Assembly (NCBI GenBank): GCA_964517795.1
Contig: CAZFDE010000048.1
Span: forward strand, 1-20,107
DNA from: CAZFDE01 sp964517795
Lineage (GTDB): Bacteria > Planctomycetota > Phycisphaerae > Sedimentisphaerales > Anaerobacaceae
Direction: 5' to 3'
Length of the DNA: 20,107 bases
Numbering within the stretch: position 1 is the stretch's first letter; each line of letters opens with the position of its first letter. This document shows positions 6,849-15,054 of this stretch, one piece after another. Below the pieces are notes generated by a model that was not told the DNA's origin, did not search any database, and saw nothing but the letters and a program-made list of their open reading frames with translations. Made by a program: the position numbers and the translations under genes.

Positions 6849-9248
6849 TCAGAACAATCTGCCGACTGAAAAACTGAAAACCTGAGTCTCGTCCAGATCG
6901 TCTTTGATCAGCGGCACCCCGAATTCGAACCGCATCGGAACCGGGCCGAACCATTGGGGCACCATGATCTGGAATCCCGCGCCGATCGAAACACGATAGG
7001 GCCCGGTATCGATGGTCCCGCTGTCAAGAAAGAACAGGGCTGCAAAATTCTCGCCCACCAACGGGACGGTCACTTCGGCATTGGCCAGAAAGATCCAGTC
7101 GCTGCCGACCGGGTCTTCTTTTTCAGGGATCGGATTATTGGGATCTGCCGTATCAAAGACCTGCAGGCCCCGTGTACTGACCCCGCGATACTCGAATCCG
7201 CGAAGGCTGCCCTGCCCGCCCGCATAAAATTTTTCAAACGGCGGCGCATCATTGATCGTCGTTGTGGCGGCATGCACCTTCGTCGCCAGGATCGTTTTGC
7301 GCTCGGCGAAATCCTCATAGATCACTTTATACCAGCGATGGGTTCCGCTGAGGATTCCGAACGTCTCATCGCCGGTAACCTGTTCGTAACTGACATTAAA
7401 ATTCTGTCCTTTGGTCGGATTATACCGGTCATCGGTCAGATCTCGGGTGATTCCAAAACGAACGCCCGTCAGAAAAGTACTTCCTTTATAATCACGAATC
7501 TTCTGAGGCGCATCGGTCGACAAATCGTTGACTTTTACATTTTCCAGCCGGGTGCTGATACTATGGCGATACCCATCGGGAAACCGCCATTCAAAACCCG
7601 TATAGCCACGTGTGCGTTTTTCGTCGTAACTCTCCCGATACCGTTCGTAGCTGGTACCCGCCAGATCGAAGGCAATCGGCTTTTCGTAAAAATACGGCTC
7701 GGTAAATGTAACCGAATATTGCGAGACTTCGGTACCGGGTGACAGTGAGATGCGAAACTGCTGCCCGGCCCCGCGATAGGTCTGACCGCTGAGAAAATCT
7801 TTCAAATCTTCGGGGTGATCGTTGGCGTCGAAGTTCCGCTGTTCGTACACAAATTGTCCGATGACCCCGCTGTCACTGGCCACGCCGGCGCCCAGCAGGA
7901 TCATCCCGGTCCGTCCCTGAATAATACCGACCTCGGCATCCTTGTAGTCATTGGCATCGCCGACGGCATTGATCGTCGCCCCGGTTTTCTCGGTCAATAA
8001 TGACCGCTGAAGGATCTTCTCGACTTTGCCGGTACCGTCCCCGCGGGCAATATCGGCATTGTACCACTGCCCGGGCTTGAAGTTGTATTCGTCCAGGATC
8101 TGGCGGACGACTTTATCCTGTGTTTGCGTATTGCCGGTGATATGAATTTTACCGATCCGGAAACGATTGCCTTCTTCGATCTCGAAACGCACATCGACGC
8201 GTCCCTCGTCCACAAAGATTCGCTGCCAATCCACCTGAACATCGATAAATCCGACCTGCCGGTATTGCTGTCTGATGGTTTTGACATCGGATTCCAAAAG
8301 CGGCTCGATAAAGGGTTCATCCACATGTGAGCGAAGCGGTTCGGTCAGCGTCTCCAAATCAAAATAGGTATTGCCGGTGATCACAAAATCACGAATGTAA
8401 TACTGGGGGCCTTCCTGAATTTCAAAAATGATATCCACGCGTTTCTTGTCCGGTGAAAATTCCGGCCGCGCCGAGACCTGGACATCGAGATAGCCTTTCT
8501 GATAATACGCGGTCTGCAGTTTCACCACATCGATATCGATCTTCTCTTCCACAAAATACTGCTGAAAGATCAGAAATTTTCGCTTTTCGGTCTTAATTAC
8601 ATGCTTGAGTTCGCCGGCTTTGACCGTATCGTTGCCTTCGAATTGAATGGATGTGATTTTTGTGCGCGGCCCCTCGTCAATGATATACTGCACGATACCG
8701 GTATCCGCCTCGCTGAGGTCAACGGTGATTTCTGTAAATGGAAAGCCTTTTTTGTGATAAAATTCCGCCAGCGTCCGTTTGCCCACTTCCACCAGGGTCG
8801 GATCAAGGAAATCGCCGCGTTCAATACCGACTTTCTTTTCCAGTTCCCGCGGCTTATATTGCTTTGTGCCCTTGAATCGCACCTCACGGAGGATATTTCG
8901 CTCGACAACAACAAATGTTAACGTCACCTTCTGATCGTCGAGCTGGGTATTGTAATACGCATATTTCACACCGCTGAGCGATTCGGCAATACGTTTGGCG
9001 TCTTCGTCGGCAACGTCCGCATCGAACGGCTGGCCGATACGGCTGCGGACTTTCGATAATATCTCGTTATCGGCGATATTAACGTTGCCCGCCGTTTCAA
9101 TTTCAACAATCTCACCGGTCGCCGCGGCCGCACGATTGGCCGATACGCACCCAAAAAGAATGGCCGTCACGATCAACACAAACAACGGCCTTATGAATAA
9201 AACTGAACGATTGTCTTGTTGCACTCTATCGCTTTTTGTCATTCGCAT
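6849..9248 (-). CDS. bamA: Outer-membrane protein assembly factor BamA (Omp85)
   Basis: 799 aa, similar to E. coli BamA (810). A charged N-terminus and hydrophobic core (residues ~16-34) followed by Ala-rich NRAAAATG suggest a signal peptide cleaved near residue 43; Cys34 in ILFGC is a poor lipobox. Five POTRA domains can be drawn by their repeated beta-GN/GT motifs: ~44-118, 119-194 (VRFKGT), 195-282 (IQFEGN), 283-362 (FVITGNT) and 363-446 (IHITGNT). The C-terminal beta-barrel runs from ~447 to the end; GGQGSLRGFEYRG holds the conserved L6 RGF motif, and the chain ends FSFSVGRLF with the terminal Phe of a BAM-recognised strand. It inserts beta-barrel proteins into the outer membrane. The gene starts 21 nt after dnaB and precedes skp. 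A second ATG two codons in (9242) is an alternative start; the Shine-Dalgarno is weak. Confidence 0.97.
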   Translation of the reverse strand: MRMTKSDRVQQDNRSVLFIRPLFVLIVTAILFGCVSANRAAAATGEIVEIETAGNVNIADNEILSKVRSRIGQPFDADVADEDAKRIAESLSGVKYAYYNTQLDDQKVTLTFVVVERNILREVRFKGTKQYKPRELEKKVGIERGDFLDPTLVEVGKRTLAEFYHKKGFPFTEITVDLSEADTGIVQYIIDEGPRTKITSIQFEGNDTVKAGELKHVIKTEKRKFLIFQQYFVEEKIDIDVVKLQTAYYQKGYLDVQVSARPEFSPDKKRVDIIFEIQEGPQYYIRDFVITGNTYFDLETLTEPLRSHVDEPFIEPLLESDVKTIRQQYRQVGFIDVQVDWQRIFVDEGRVDVRFEIEEGNRFRIGKIHITGNTQTQDKVVRQILDEYNFKPGQWYNADIARGDGTGKVEKILQRSLLTEKTGATINAVGDANDYKDAEVGIIQGRTGMILLGAGVASDSGVIGQFVYEQRNFDANDHPEDLKDFLSGQTYRGAGQQFRISLSPGTEVSQYSVTFTEPYFYEKPIAFDLAGTSYERYRESYDEKRTRGYTGFEWRFPDGYRHSISTRLENVKVNDLSTDAPQKIRDYKGSTFLTGVRFGITRDLTDDRYNPTKGQNFNVSYEQVTGDETFGILSGTHRWYKVIYEDFAERKTILATKVHAATTTINDAPPFEKFYAGGQGSLRGFEYRGVSTRGLQVFDTADPNNPIPEKEDPVGSDWIFLANAEVTVPLVGENFAALFFLDSGTIDTGPYRVSIGAGFQIMVPQWFGPVPMRFEFGVPLIKDDLDETQVFSFSVGRLF

Positions 9249-9269
9249 GTACCGTTATCCGTTCTTCAC

Positions 9270-10691
9270 TTAAAAAGGTTCGTCCTCGACGACCGAGGCG
9301 TTTTCAAATCGCGTCAGTTTTTCCCGGAAGACCAATTGGACTGTATCGGTGGGGCCGTTTCGCTGCTTGGCGATGATCACTTCCGCCAGATTCGTCGGGG
9401 TATGATCCGGATCGCCGCGATGATAATAATCTTCCCGATGCAATAGCATGACCACATCGGCATCCTGTTCGATACTGCCGCTTTCACGCAGATCGCTCAT
9501 TCGAGGCCGATGGTCTTCGCGTCCTTCCGGCGAGCGGTTCAACTGACTGAGCACGATCACCGGGATGTTCAACTCCCGCGCCAGCGCCTTGAGATACCGC
9601 GAGATCGACGTGATCTCCTGCTGACGTGATTCGACCCGGGAAAGACCTAAGTGCATTAACTGGAGATAATCCACCATCAGGCATTTGATATCGTGCATAC
9701 GCTTGAGACGCCGGGCTTTGGCGCGCAGTTCCAACGGCGTCAGACCGGCCGTATCGTCTATAAAGATCGGGGCCTGGGACAATTCCCCGCAGGCCTGAAC
9801 CAGCTTTTGGTAATGATCGGTACCGAGCATGCCCTTGCGGACCAGTTGCGAATCGATCTCGCTGTTGCTGCAAAGGAACCGCTCGGCGAGCTGCTGTTTG
9901 CCCATTTCCAATGAGAAAATGGCGATCGGGATCTTTTCAACCACGCCCATGCACTCGGCGATGTTCAACGCCAGCGATGTCTTGCCCATACTCGGGCGGC
10001 CGGCGATAATGATCATCTCACCGTTTTGCAAGCCGCAGGTTAATTCATCCAGACGCGTAAATCCGGTCGGCAGACCGGTCACATGGCTGCCCTCGCGCCG
10101 TTCGATCATTTCAAACGCCTGGGTGACCAGGTCTTTGATCGCGGTTGCCGAACCGGTGATTTTTTGGTTGGTAATGGCGAATAGCTTCTGCTCCGCCTCA
10201 TCCAGCTTTTCACCCGTATCGCCGGCACTGTCATACGCCCGATCCAGAATATCGGTGGCGACCTCGATGATCTGGCGAAGCAGCATCTTGTCCTTGAGGA
10301 TCTGCGTATAATACAAGACATTCGCCGCAGAGGGAACCGAATCGACAATCGCAGCGATATACTCTTCGTTGCCGATGCGTTTCAACTGGTGCTTTCGTTC
10401 CAGTTCGTCGCGCAGCAATAATGCATCCAGTGCATTGGATGACTTATGCTCGAACAGCGAAACAATGGCATCAAAAATGACCTGATGCTCCGGCTGATAA
10501 AAGGCGTCCCGCGAGATGACCTCCACGACCTCCGCGATACACTGCGGATCGAGCAGCATAGAACCCAGAACCGCCATTTCCGTCTGACGGTCGTGCGGCA
10601 CCATGCGGGATGTCAACTCCTCACTGACAGCAGAACGCGGATATCCTGTTTCGCCCGCATCTTTGTTCAGTTTATTTGTCGATGGAGCCAC
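9270..10691 (-). CDS. dnaB: Replicative DNA helicase DnaB
   Basis: 473 aa. The N-terminal helical domain (~30-140, DRQTEMAVLGSMLLDPQ) binds primase; the RecA-like motor follows a linker. Walker A is GRPSMGKTS (231-239), Walker B LMVDYLQL (338-345), motif H4 SQLNR (382-386), and the arginine-finger region KQRNGPT (442-448). The hexamer unwinds DNA at the fork on the lagging-strand template and loads DnaG. No intein interrupts the P-loop or other motifs. The frame starts with GTG at 10689-10691, 18 nt after the rplI stop; the ATG at residue 30 is an alternative. The rpsF-ssb-rpsR-rplI-dnaB order is a classic bacterial cluster, which supports the assignment. Confidence 0.97.
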   Translation of the reverse strand: MAPSTNKLNKDAGETGYPRSAVSEELTSRMVPHDRQTEMAVLGSMLLDPQCIAEVVEVISRDAFYQPEHQVIFDAIVSLFEHKSSNALDALLLRDELERKHQLKRIGNEEYIAAIVDSVPSAANVLYYTQILKDKMLLRQIIEVATDILDRAYDSAGDTGEKLDEAEQKLFAITNQKITGSATAIKDLVTQAFEMIERREGSHVTGLPTGFTRLDELTCGLQNGEMIIIAGRPSMGKTSLALNIAECMGVVEKIPIAIFSLEMGKQQLAERFLCSNSEIDSQLVRKGMLGTDHYQKLVQACGELSQAPIFIDDTAGLTPLELRAKARRLKRMHDIKCLMVDYLQLMHLGLSRVESRQQEITSISRYLKALARELNIPVIVLSQLNRSPEGREDHRPRMSDLRESGSIEQDADVVMLLHREDYYHRGDPDHTPTNLAEVIIAKQRNGPTDTVQLVFREKLTRFENASVVEDEPF

Positions 10692-10709
10692 AATCCATAT
10701 CCATATCTG

Positions 10710-11174
10710 TTATTCGGCGGGTATCGAATCTGCCGCGGCGACAACGATCACGGTGACCGTCGCGGTCAGATCGTCCGCGAACTTCAACGGTACTTCCGAT
10801 GTACCGATTTCTTTAATATGCCCCGTCAGCTTAACACATTCGTCGGCCACTTCAAAGCCTTGTTTTCGTAAATTTTCCGCGATATGCTCGGCGGTTACCG
10901 AACCGAATAAATGCCCTTGCTCGTTGGCTTTGGCGGCGATGACCGCTTCGGCCCCCTCAACGGCTTCGGCAGCTTTCTCAAGATGCTTTCGCTCGAGAAT
11001 CCGCTGTTCGGCCCGTTTGGCCTTTTCTTCGGCTATCTGGCTTAAACTCGCCTCGGTCGGAATCGTCGCAACCCCCTGCGGCAGCAGATAATTACGCGCA
11101 TAGCCCGTCTTGACATCCACAACATCGCCGAGCCAACCCAGCTTATCCACGTCCTGAAGAAGTAATACCTTCAT
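10710..11174 (-). CDS. rplI: 50S ribosomal protein L9
   Basis: 154 aa (E. coli 149). The N-terminal rRNA-binding domain has the L9 signature (MKVLLLQDVDKLGWLGDVV, then GYARNYLLPQG at ~24-34). A long basic/acidic helix (~42-78, EEKAKRAEQRILERKHLEKA) joins it to the C-terminal domain (~85-154) with ANEQGHLFGSVTAEHIAE. L9 binds 23S rRNA near the L1 stalk and affects frame maintenance. GAGG lies 7 nt before the ATG. It sits between rpsR (49-nt gap) and dnaB (18-nt gap). Confidence 0.97.
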   Translation of the reverse strand: MKVLLLQDVDKLGWLGDVVDVKTGYARNYLLPQGVATIPTEASLSQIAEEKAKRAEQRILERKHLEKAAEAVEGAEAVIAAKANEQGHLFGSVTAEHIAENLRKQGFEVADECVKLTGHIKEIGTSEVPLKFADDLTATVTVIVVAAADSIPAE

Positions 11175-11223
11175 TCAAACACCTCATCATTTTATGTTAT
11201 GCGTTGTTTTTTCAATTGACCGG

Positions 11224-11487
11224 TTACGCCGTATAGGGAAGCAATCCCATGAACCGGGCCCGTTTGATCGCATTTTTGACCTTGCGCTGACAGCCGGCAC
11301 AATTACCGCTGCGTTTGCGGGAATAGATCTTGCCGCGATGGGTCAGCAATTTTTGCAGCGTGTCGATGTCCTTGTAATCGATGTACTTCACATCGTTTCT
11401 GCAAAAACGGCACTGGTTCTGGGTACGGACCGCCAGAACACTGGTTTTCCTTCTTGTCGTTTTTCGTGATGATCTACTAAAAGCCAT
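11224..11487 (-). CDS. rpsR: 30S ribosomal protein S18 (zinc-binding type)
   Basis: 87 aa from ATG 11487. The basic N-terminal tail is followed by CRFC (Cys26/Cys29) and CAGC (Cys63/Cys66), four cysteines that should bind zinc, unlike the E. coli protein, which lacks them. YIDYKDIDTLQKLLTHRGKI and AIKRARFMGLLPY are S18 signatures. S18 pairs with S6 in the platform of the 30S subunit; rpsF is two genes upstream. An in-frame TTG two codons earlier (11493) would leave almost no spacing to GAGG (11495-11498), whereas the ATG has 7 nt, so the ATG is chosen. Confidence 0.96.
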   Translation of the reverse strand: MAFSRSSRKTTRRKTSVLAVRTQNQCRFCRNDVKYIDYKDIDTLQKLLTHRGKIYSRKRSGNCAGCQRKVKNAIKRARFMGLLPYTA

Positions 11488-11494
11488 ATTCAAA

Positions 11495-11498
11495 CCTC
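11495..11498 (-). promoter_or_regulatory. Shine-Dalgarno deciding the rpsR start
   Basis: GAGG on the minus strand, 7 nt before ATG 11487. It rules against the in-frame TTG at 11493. Confidence 0.6.
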
Positions 11499-11542
11499 AA
11501 CATTTTTTACTTATTGTTTTTGATTTCACTTCACCGTCGATA

Positions 11543-11962
11543 TCAGAACGGAATATCGTCATCGGACGCCGGAATATCGTTATCCACTGCGGATGAAGCC
11601 GAACCGCTGTTGTCATTGGTATTTCCACCGCCGCCGCCGCCCAGGAACTGGAAATTTTCCACGGTTACGCGGTGCTTGCTCCGTTTGGAGCCGTCCTGAG
11701 CCGTCCACTGATCGAACGTCAGTCGTCCTTCGACCATGACTGGTCGGCCTTTGGATAGATACTTATTGATCGTTTCCGCTTGCGGACCGAACGCCCGACA
11801 GTCAATAAAACAGGTTTCATCGCGCCGGTTGCCGTCCTTGCCCGTCCAGCGGCGGTTGACCGCCAGACCGAATTCGACAACCGCTGTCTGGCTCGGCAGA
11901 TACGATAACTGCGGATCACGTGTCAAATTACCGATCAATAACACCTTGTTAAAATTAGCCAT
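11543..11962 (-). CDS. ssb: Single-stranded DNA-binding protein
   Basis: 139 aa. The OB-fold covers residues ~1-108: NKVLLIGNLTRDPQLSYLPS at the start, AVNRRWTG, then FIDCRAFGPQAETINKYLSK and VEGRLTFDQW. A short Gly-rich stretch and Ser/Asn/Asp linker lead to the acidic tip DDDIPF, the conserved tail that recruits replication and repair partners. It protects ssDNA at forks. The linker is short compared with E. coli SSB (178 aa). AAGGAG lies 5 nt before the ATG. It lies 15 nt after rpsF and upstream of rpsR and dnaB, so replication and ribosome genes are co-transcribed. Confidence 0.97.
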   Translation of the reverse strand: MANFNKVLLIGNLTRDPQLSYLPSQTAVVEFGLAVNRRWTGKDGNRRDETCFIDCRAFGPQAETINKYLSKGRPVMVEGRLTFDQWTAQDGSKRSKHRVTVENFQFLGGGGGGNTNDNSGSASSAVDNDIPASDDDIPF

Positions 11963-11977
11963 TGGATTCTCCTTGCG

Positions 11978-12517
11978 TTACGAGGTCGCTTCTTTGTCCG
12001 GTTCGTCGGATGAATTTTCGTCATCGTCGGATTCATCGGACGAATCTTCTTCTGCCGCCTGATCGTCCTGCGATTCGCCCTGATCGTCCGAATCGTTGTC
12101 GTTATCCTCGACCTCGGTATCGGTTTCATTGTCTGTTTCGGATTCGTCCGCGGCATCCTGTGCTGCCGGGGCAGGGCTGCGCTCGGCGATCATTGCCGGC
12201 GTATCTTTTTCGATATCTTCCTGGGACATTTTTTCGGTCCCCAGGATCAGCGCCCGCATGATCGTCTCGGAAAGCTGGATCTGGCGTTCGATTTCCGCAA
12301 TGCGCGGGCCTTCGACCTGAAAATAACACAGGATATACGTTCCGCGGGTCTTGCGCGCAATCTGATAGGCCAGTTTGCGTTCATCCCATTTTTTCATGGA
12401 AACCACGTCGGCCCCCACGCGCTCGAGAATGCGTTTGATCTCATTATTGACGCCGTCCCAATCGGATGCGGCCAGACCCGAATCCACTAAAAACAGGCCT
12501 TCGTATAATTTTTTCAT
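11978..12517 (-). CDS. rpsF: 30S ribosomal protein S6 with long acidic C-terminal tail
   Basis: 179 aa from ATG 12517. The ferredoxin-like S6 core spans ~1-98: MKKLYEGLFLVDSGLAAS, then MKKWDERKLAYQIARKTRGT (41-60) and YILCYFQVEG. S6 forms a dimer with S18 and binds 16S rRNA in the platform. The rest is unusual: from about residue 112 to 179 the chain is Asp/Glu/Ser/Asn-rich; roughly half of residues 121-179 are Asp or Glu. E. coli S6 has only a short acidic tail (which RimK lengthens with glutamates). Start: a TTG at 12544 is in frame, but GGAAG (12523-12527) lies 5 nt before ATG 12517 and the family N-terminus begins there. Confidence 0.95.
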   Translation of the reverse strand: MKKLYEGLFLVDSGLAASDWDGVNNEIKRILERVGADVVSMKKWDERKLAYQIARKTRGTYILCYFQVEGPRIAEIERQIQLSETIMRALILGTEKMSQEDIEKDTPAMIAERSPAPAAQDAADESETDNETDTEVEDNDNDSDDQGESQDDQAAEEDSSDESDDDENSSDEPDKEATS

Positions 12518-12522
12518 TGTCG

Positions 12523-12527
12523 CTTCC
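12523..12527 (-). promoter_or_regulatory. Shine-Dalgarno deciding the rpsF start
   Basis: GGAAG on the minus strand, 5 nt before ATG 12517; selects this start over the in-frame TTG at 12544. Confidence 0.55.
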
Positions 12528-12557
12528 AAACGATTAACCTCCAATTATCTGTTCCGT

Positions 12558-13148
12558 TTACTGTTCAATTTCATTATTGGACCGTTTATTATATTCATTC
12601 ATTGCTTTATCGATGCCATCGCGCATCCAGCCGATCGCCGCCTCGGCGGCTGCCTGGATCGCCTGCGCGATCGCCGCGCGATCGTCCGGACTCGGCCGGT
12701 TCAACACATACTGCTCGGCCGGCTCAGGACCGCTCGACCCGATGCCTACCCGCAAGCGGGCAAACTGTTCGGTACCGAGCTTTTCGATAATATCCGCCAA
12801 TCCGTTATGACCGCCCGCCGAACCTTTCGGCCGCAACCGGATCATGCCCGGTGCCAGCGCCATGTCGTCGCTGATCACCAGCACATCCTGCAGGTCGATC
12901 CGGTAAAAACCGGTCGCGGCTGCCACCACCTGACCGCTGCGATTCATAAATGATTGCGGTTTTAACAATATGCACTTGTCATTGTCGAACTGCCCCTGGC
13001 CGAACAGCGCGCCGAACTTTTTTTGTTTGACCGCGATATTCAACTTCTGCGCCAGGACATCGATCACTTCAAATCCTGCGTTATGCCGCGTCTGAACATA
13101 CGCGTTGCCCGGATTGCCCAGACCTGCGATCATTTTGAATTCAGACAT
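12558..13148 (-). CDS. pth: Peptidyl-tRNA hydrolase
   Basis: 196 aa (E. coli 194). It releases peptides from peptidyl-tRNA dropped by stalled ribosomes and so recycles tRNA. GLGNPG (9-14) with Asn12, TRHNAGF with His22 (catalytic, E. coli His20), KPQSFMN with Asn69, VISDDM with Asp94 (E. coli Asp93) and GGHNGL with Asn115 are all present, so the enzyme should be active. The C-terminal Ala-rich helix and NKRSNNE end are ordinary. It lies 17 nt after rplY and 40 nt before rpsF; rplY-pth-rpsF is a common neighbour set in bacteria. Confidence 0.97.
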   Translation of the reverse strand: MSEFKMIAGLGNPGNAYVQTRHNAGFEVIDVLAQKLNIAVKQKKFGALFGQGQFDNDKCILLKPQSFMNRSGQVVAAATGFYRIDLQDVLVISDDMALAPGMIRLRPKGSAGGHNGLADIIEKLGTEQFARLRVGIGSSGPEPAEQYVLNRPSPDDRAAIAQAIQAAAEAAIGWMRDGIDKAMNEYNKRSNNEIEQ

Positions 13149-13165
13149 CGCACAACCACGTAAGA

Positions 13166-13840
13166 TTATTCACTTTTTTCTTCCGTCTTTTCCTGTTCGT
13201 GTTCGCCTTCGGCACCTTCTTCAGCCGCTTCGCCGATCACTTCCGGTTCGGCCGGGACCTCTTCTTCCAGCTCCTCGGTCGTCTTGGTTTCCGCGACCAC
13301 ACGACAGGTCACGATCAGCATGTCCGGATCGCTGACTAAGGTAATATTCTCCGGCAGTTCCACGTCGCGGGCATGCAGCGAATCGCCAATATTCAATTCC
13401 TTAATATTCACCGTCAGCGATTCAGGAATCTCCGTTACCAGACATTCCACTTCGACGGTATTGGCTTGCTCTTCGATGATCCCGCCTTCCTTGGTACCCT
13501 CGGCAATCCCTTTCAGTTCGATCGGTACTTCGAGCTGAACCCGTTCGGTCACATCGACCCGCACCAGGTCGGCGTGGATTACATCGCGGCCCAGGTAATC
13601 GTACTGCAGATCCTTGACCAGCACTTTGTGCTTTTTGCTGCCGATCTGGATATCCATCAGACGATGGCCGTGATGCAGCCCCTCGACAAAATTGTGCGTA
13701 TCCAGCGATACGGCGACCGGTTCTTCCTTGTGTCCGTAGATAATGACCGGCAGTCGTCCATTTTTGCGAAGCGCCACCGATGCGCTGGTCCCGCTGTGAT
13801 CGCGTTTCTCGGCTTTAAGTACTAATGTCTTTTGTTTCAT
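13166..13840 (-). CDS. rplY: 50S ribosomal protein L25 (TL5/CTC general stress type)
   Basis: 224 aa, the long two-domain form rather than the 94-aa E. coli L25. The N-terminal 5S rRNA-binding domain covers ~1-95 (RLPVIIYGHKEEPVAVSLD, then KVLVKDLQYDYLGRDVIHAD). The C-terminal TL5/CTC beta domain follows to ~185 (VPIELKGIAEGTKEGG, SLTVNIKELNIGDSLHARDV). The last ~40 residues are strongly acidic (EELEEEVPAEPE and after), which resembles the acidic tail of S6 in the same gene run. It binds 5S rRNA in the central protuberance. The gene is 35 nt after prs. Confidence 0.96.
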   Translation of the reverse strand: MKQKTLVLKAEKRDHSGTSASVALRKNGRLPVIIYGHKEEPVAVSLDTHNFVEGLHHGHRLMDIQIGSKKHKVLVKDLQYDYLGRDVIHADLVRVDVTERVQLEVPIELKGIAEGTKEGGIIEEQANTVEVECLVTEIPESLTVNIKELNIGDSLHARDVELPENITLVSDPDMLIVTCRVVAETKTTEELEEEVPAEPEVIGEAAEEGAEGEHEQEKTEEKSE

Positions 13841-13875
13841 ACCGTAACCTCTGTAACCAAATGAATAGTCAACCC

Positions 13876-14832
13876 TTAAAACGAATTAAATATGCCGCTG
13901 ACCGACTCGTTGCGGTGGATGCGCTTGATCGCTTCACCCAGCATCCCCGAGACCGTCAACACATGAATATTTTTTACTTTTTTGGAATTATCATTGAGCG
14001 GGATCGTGTCGGTGACCACCACTTCGTCGATCGGCGCCTCTTCGAGCCGCTGCAGCGCCGGCCCGCAGAAAACCCCGTGCGTCGCCCCGACATAGACGTT
14101 TTGGGCCCCGCGTTTTTTGACCAGTTCGGCCGCACTGCAGATCGTGCCGGCGGTGGCGATAATATCGTCGCACATCAGGATATTCTGACCCTCGACCGAT
14201 CCGATGATCTCCTCGGCATCGACCTCGCTGCCGCTGACCCGTTTCTTGTGTACGATCGCCAGTTTGCCGTTCAGATGCGTGGCGTACCGCGATGCCGTCT
14301 TGATATTGCCGACATCCGGAGAGACAACGGTCAGATCGGTGATCTTCTTATCCCGAAAATAACGGCTCAGCACCAGTTCGCCGGTCAGATGATCGACCGG
14401 GATATCGAAAAAGCCTTGAAGCTGTTGCGCATGCAGGTCGATTGCCAGCACCCGGTCGGCCCCGGCGGTCGTGATCAGGTTCGCCACCATCTTGGCAGTG
14501 ATCGGTACACGGCCGGCGTCTTTGCGGTCCTGACGGGCATAACCGAAATACGGAATGACTGCGGTGATCCGTTCGACCGATGCACGCCGCAGGCAATCGA
14601 TAAAGATCAGTAATTCCATCAGATTCGCATCTACCGGCGCACACGTCGATTGAATCACAAAGCAGTCCCGCCCGCGGACATCATCTTCGAGCTTGATATA
14701 CTTTTCGCCGTCCGGGAACTGCTCGATCCGGGCGCCACCGATGCGAATGCCCAGATATTTGCAGACCGCCACCGTCAAGTCGGGATTGGCCGTCCCCGAA
14801 AAAATCTTCAGATTGTCATTGAGAAACATCAT
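13876..14832 (-). CDS. prs: Ribose-phosphate pyrophosphokinase (PRPP synthetase)
   Basis: 318 aa, class I length. It makes PRPP from ribose 5-phosphate and ATP for nucleotide, His and Trp synthesis. The N-terminal SGTANPDLT loop, FPDGEKYIKLEDDVRG (39-54), YFGYARQDRK (95-104) and IDLHAQQLQGFFDIPVDHL (131-149) are family signatures; VHKKR (194-198) is the catalytic flexible loop. The PRPP-binding loop reads CDDIIATAGT (221-230), with Ala226 where most Prs have Asp in DDxxDTxGT. GGGAG lies 7 nt before the first of two ATGs (14832, 14829). It is the first protein gene of the long run, 150 nt downstream of tRNA-Gln. No clear promoter was seen in that gap. Confidence 0.96.
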   Translation of the reverse strand: MMFLNDNLKIFSGTANPDLTVAVCKYLGIRIGGARIEQFPDGEKYIKLEDDVRGRDCFVIQSTCAPVDANLMELLIFIDCLRRASVERITAVIPYFGYARQDRKDAGRVPITAKMVANLITTAGADRVLAIDLHAQQLQGFFDIPVDHLTGELVLSRYFRDKKITDLTVVSPDVGNIKTASRYATHLNGKLAIVHKKRVSGSEVDAEEIIGSVEGQNILMCDDIIATAGTICSAAELVKKRGAQNVYVGATHGVFCGPALQRLEEAPIDEVVVTDTIPLNDNSKKVKNIHVLTVSGMLGEAIKRIHRNESVSGIFNSF

Positions 14833-14982
14833 CCGTGGTCTCCCGTTTCTGTATTTTCAATTTTTTCCGTTGAGTCACTACAACCCGATTTAAACCGGCA
14901 TCTTCCCTGTACACCGGCATACCAATCCAAATTGTCGTACTGCTTTTGCTCATCTGTTTTCGTTTTCTACCCAAAAACAAAA

Positions 14983-15054
14983 CTACCCGGCCAGGACTCG
15001 AACCTGGAAAATGGGCACCAAAAGCCCATGTGTTGCCAATTACACCACCGGGTA
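14983..15054 (-). tRNA. tRNA-Gln (anticodon UUG)
   Basis: Full cloverleaf on the minus strand, 72 nt. The acceptor pairs TACCCGG with CCGGGTA, the D-stem is GTG(T)/(A)CAC, the anticodon stem TGGGC/GCCCA encloses loop TTTTGGT giving anticodon TTG (15019-15021), and the T-arm is CCAGG-TTCGAGT-CCTGG. The discriminator is G and no CCA is encoded, so CCA must be added by the nucleotidyltransferase. The T-rich stretch just after the gene (14971-14982) may end transcription. Confidence 0.95.

Noticed and set aside
6954..7742. 262-codon plus-strand open frame inside bamA
   Set aside because: It is antisense to the POTRA/barrel coding sequence, has no recognisable domain, and bamA is certain.
9130..9160. 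BamA as a lipoprotein (Cys34 in ILFGC)
   Set aside because: Phe at the -2 position is atypical for a lipobox and an Ala-rich signal peptidase I site follows; not expected for BamA.
13825..14613. 262-codon plus-strand open frame opposite prs
   Set aside because: Shadow of prs codon bias; its translation has no family signature.
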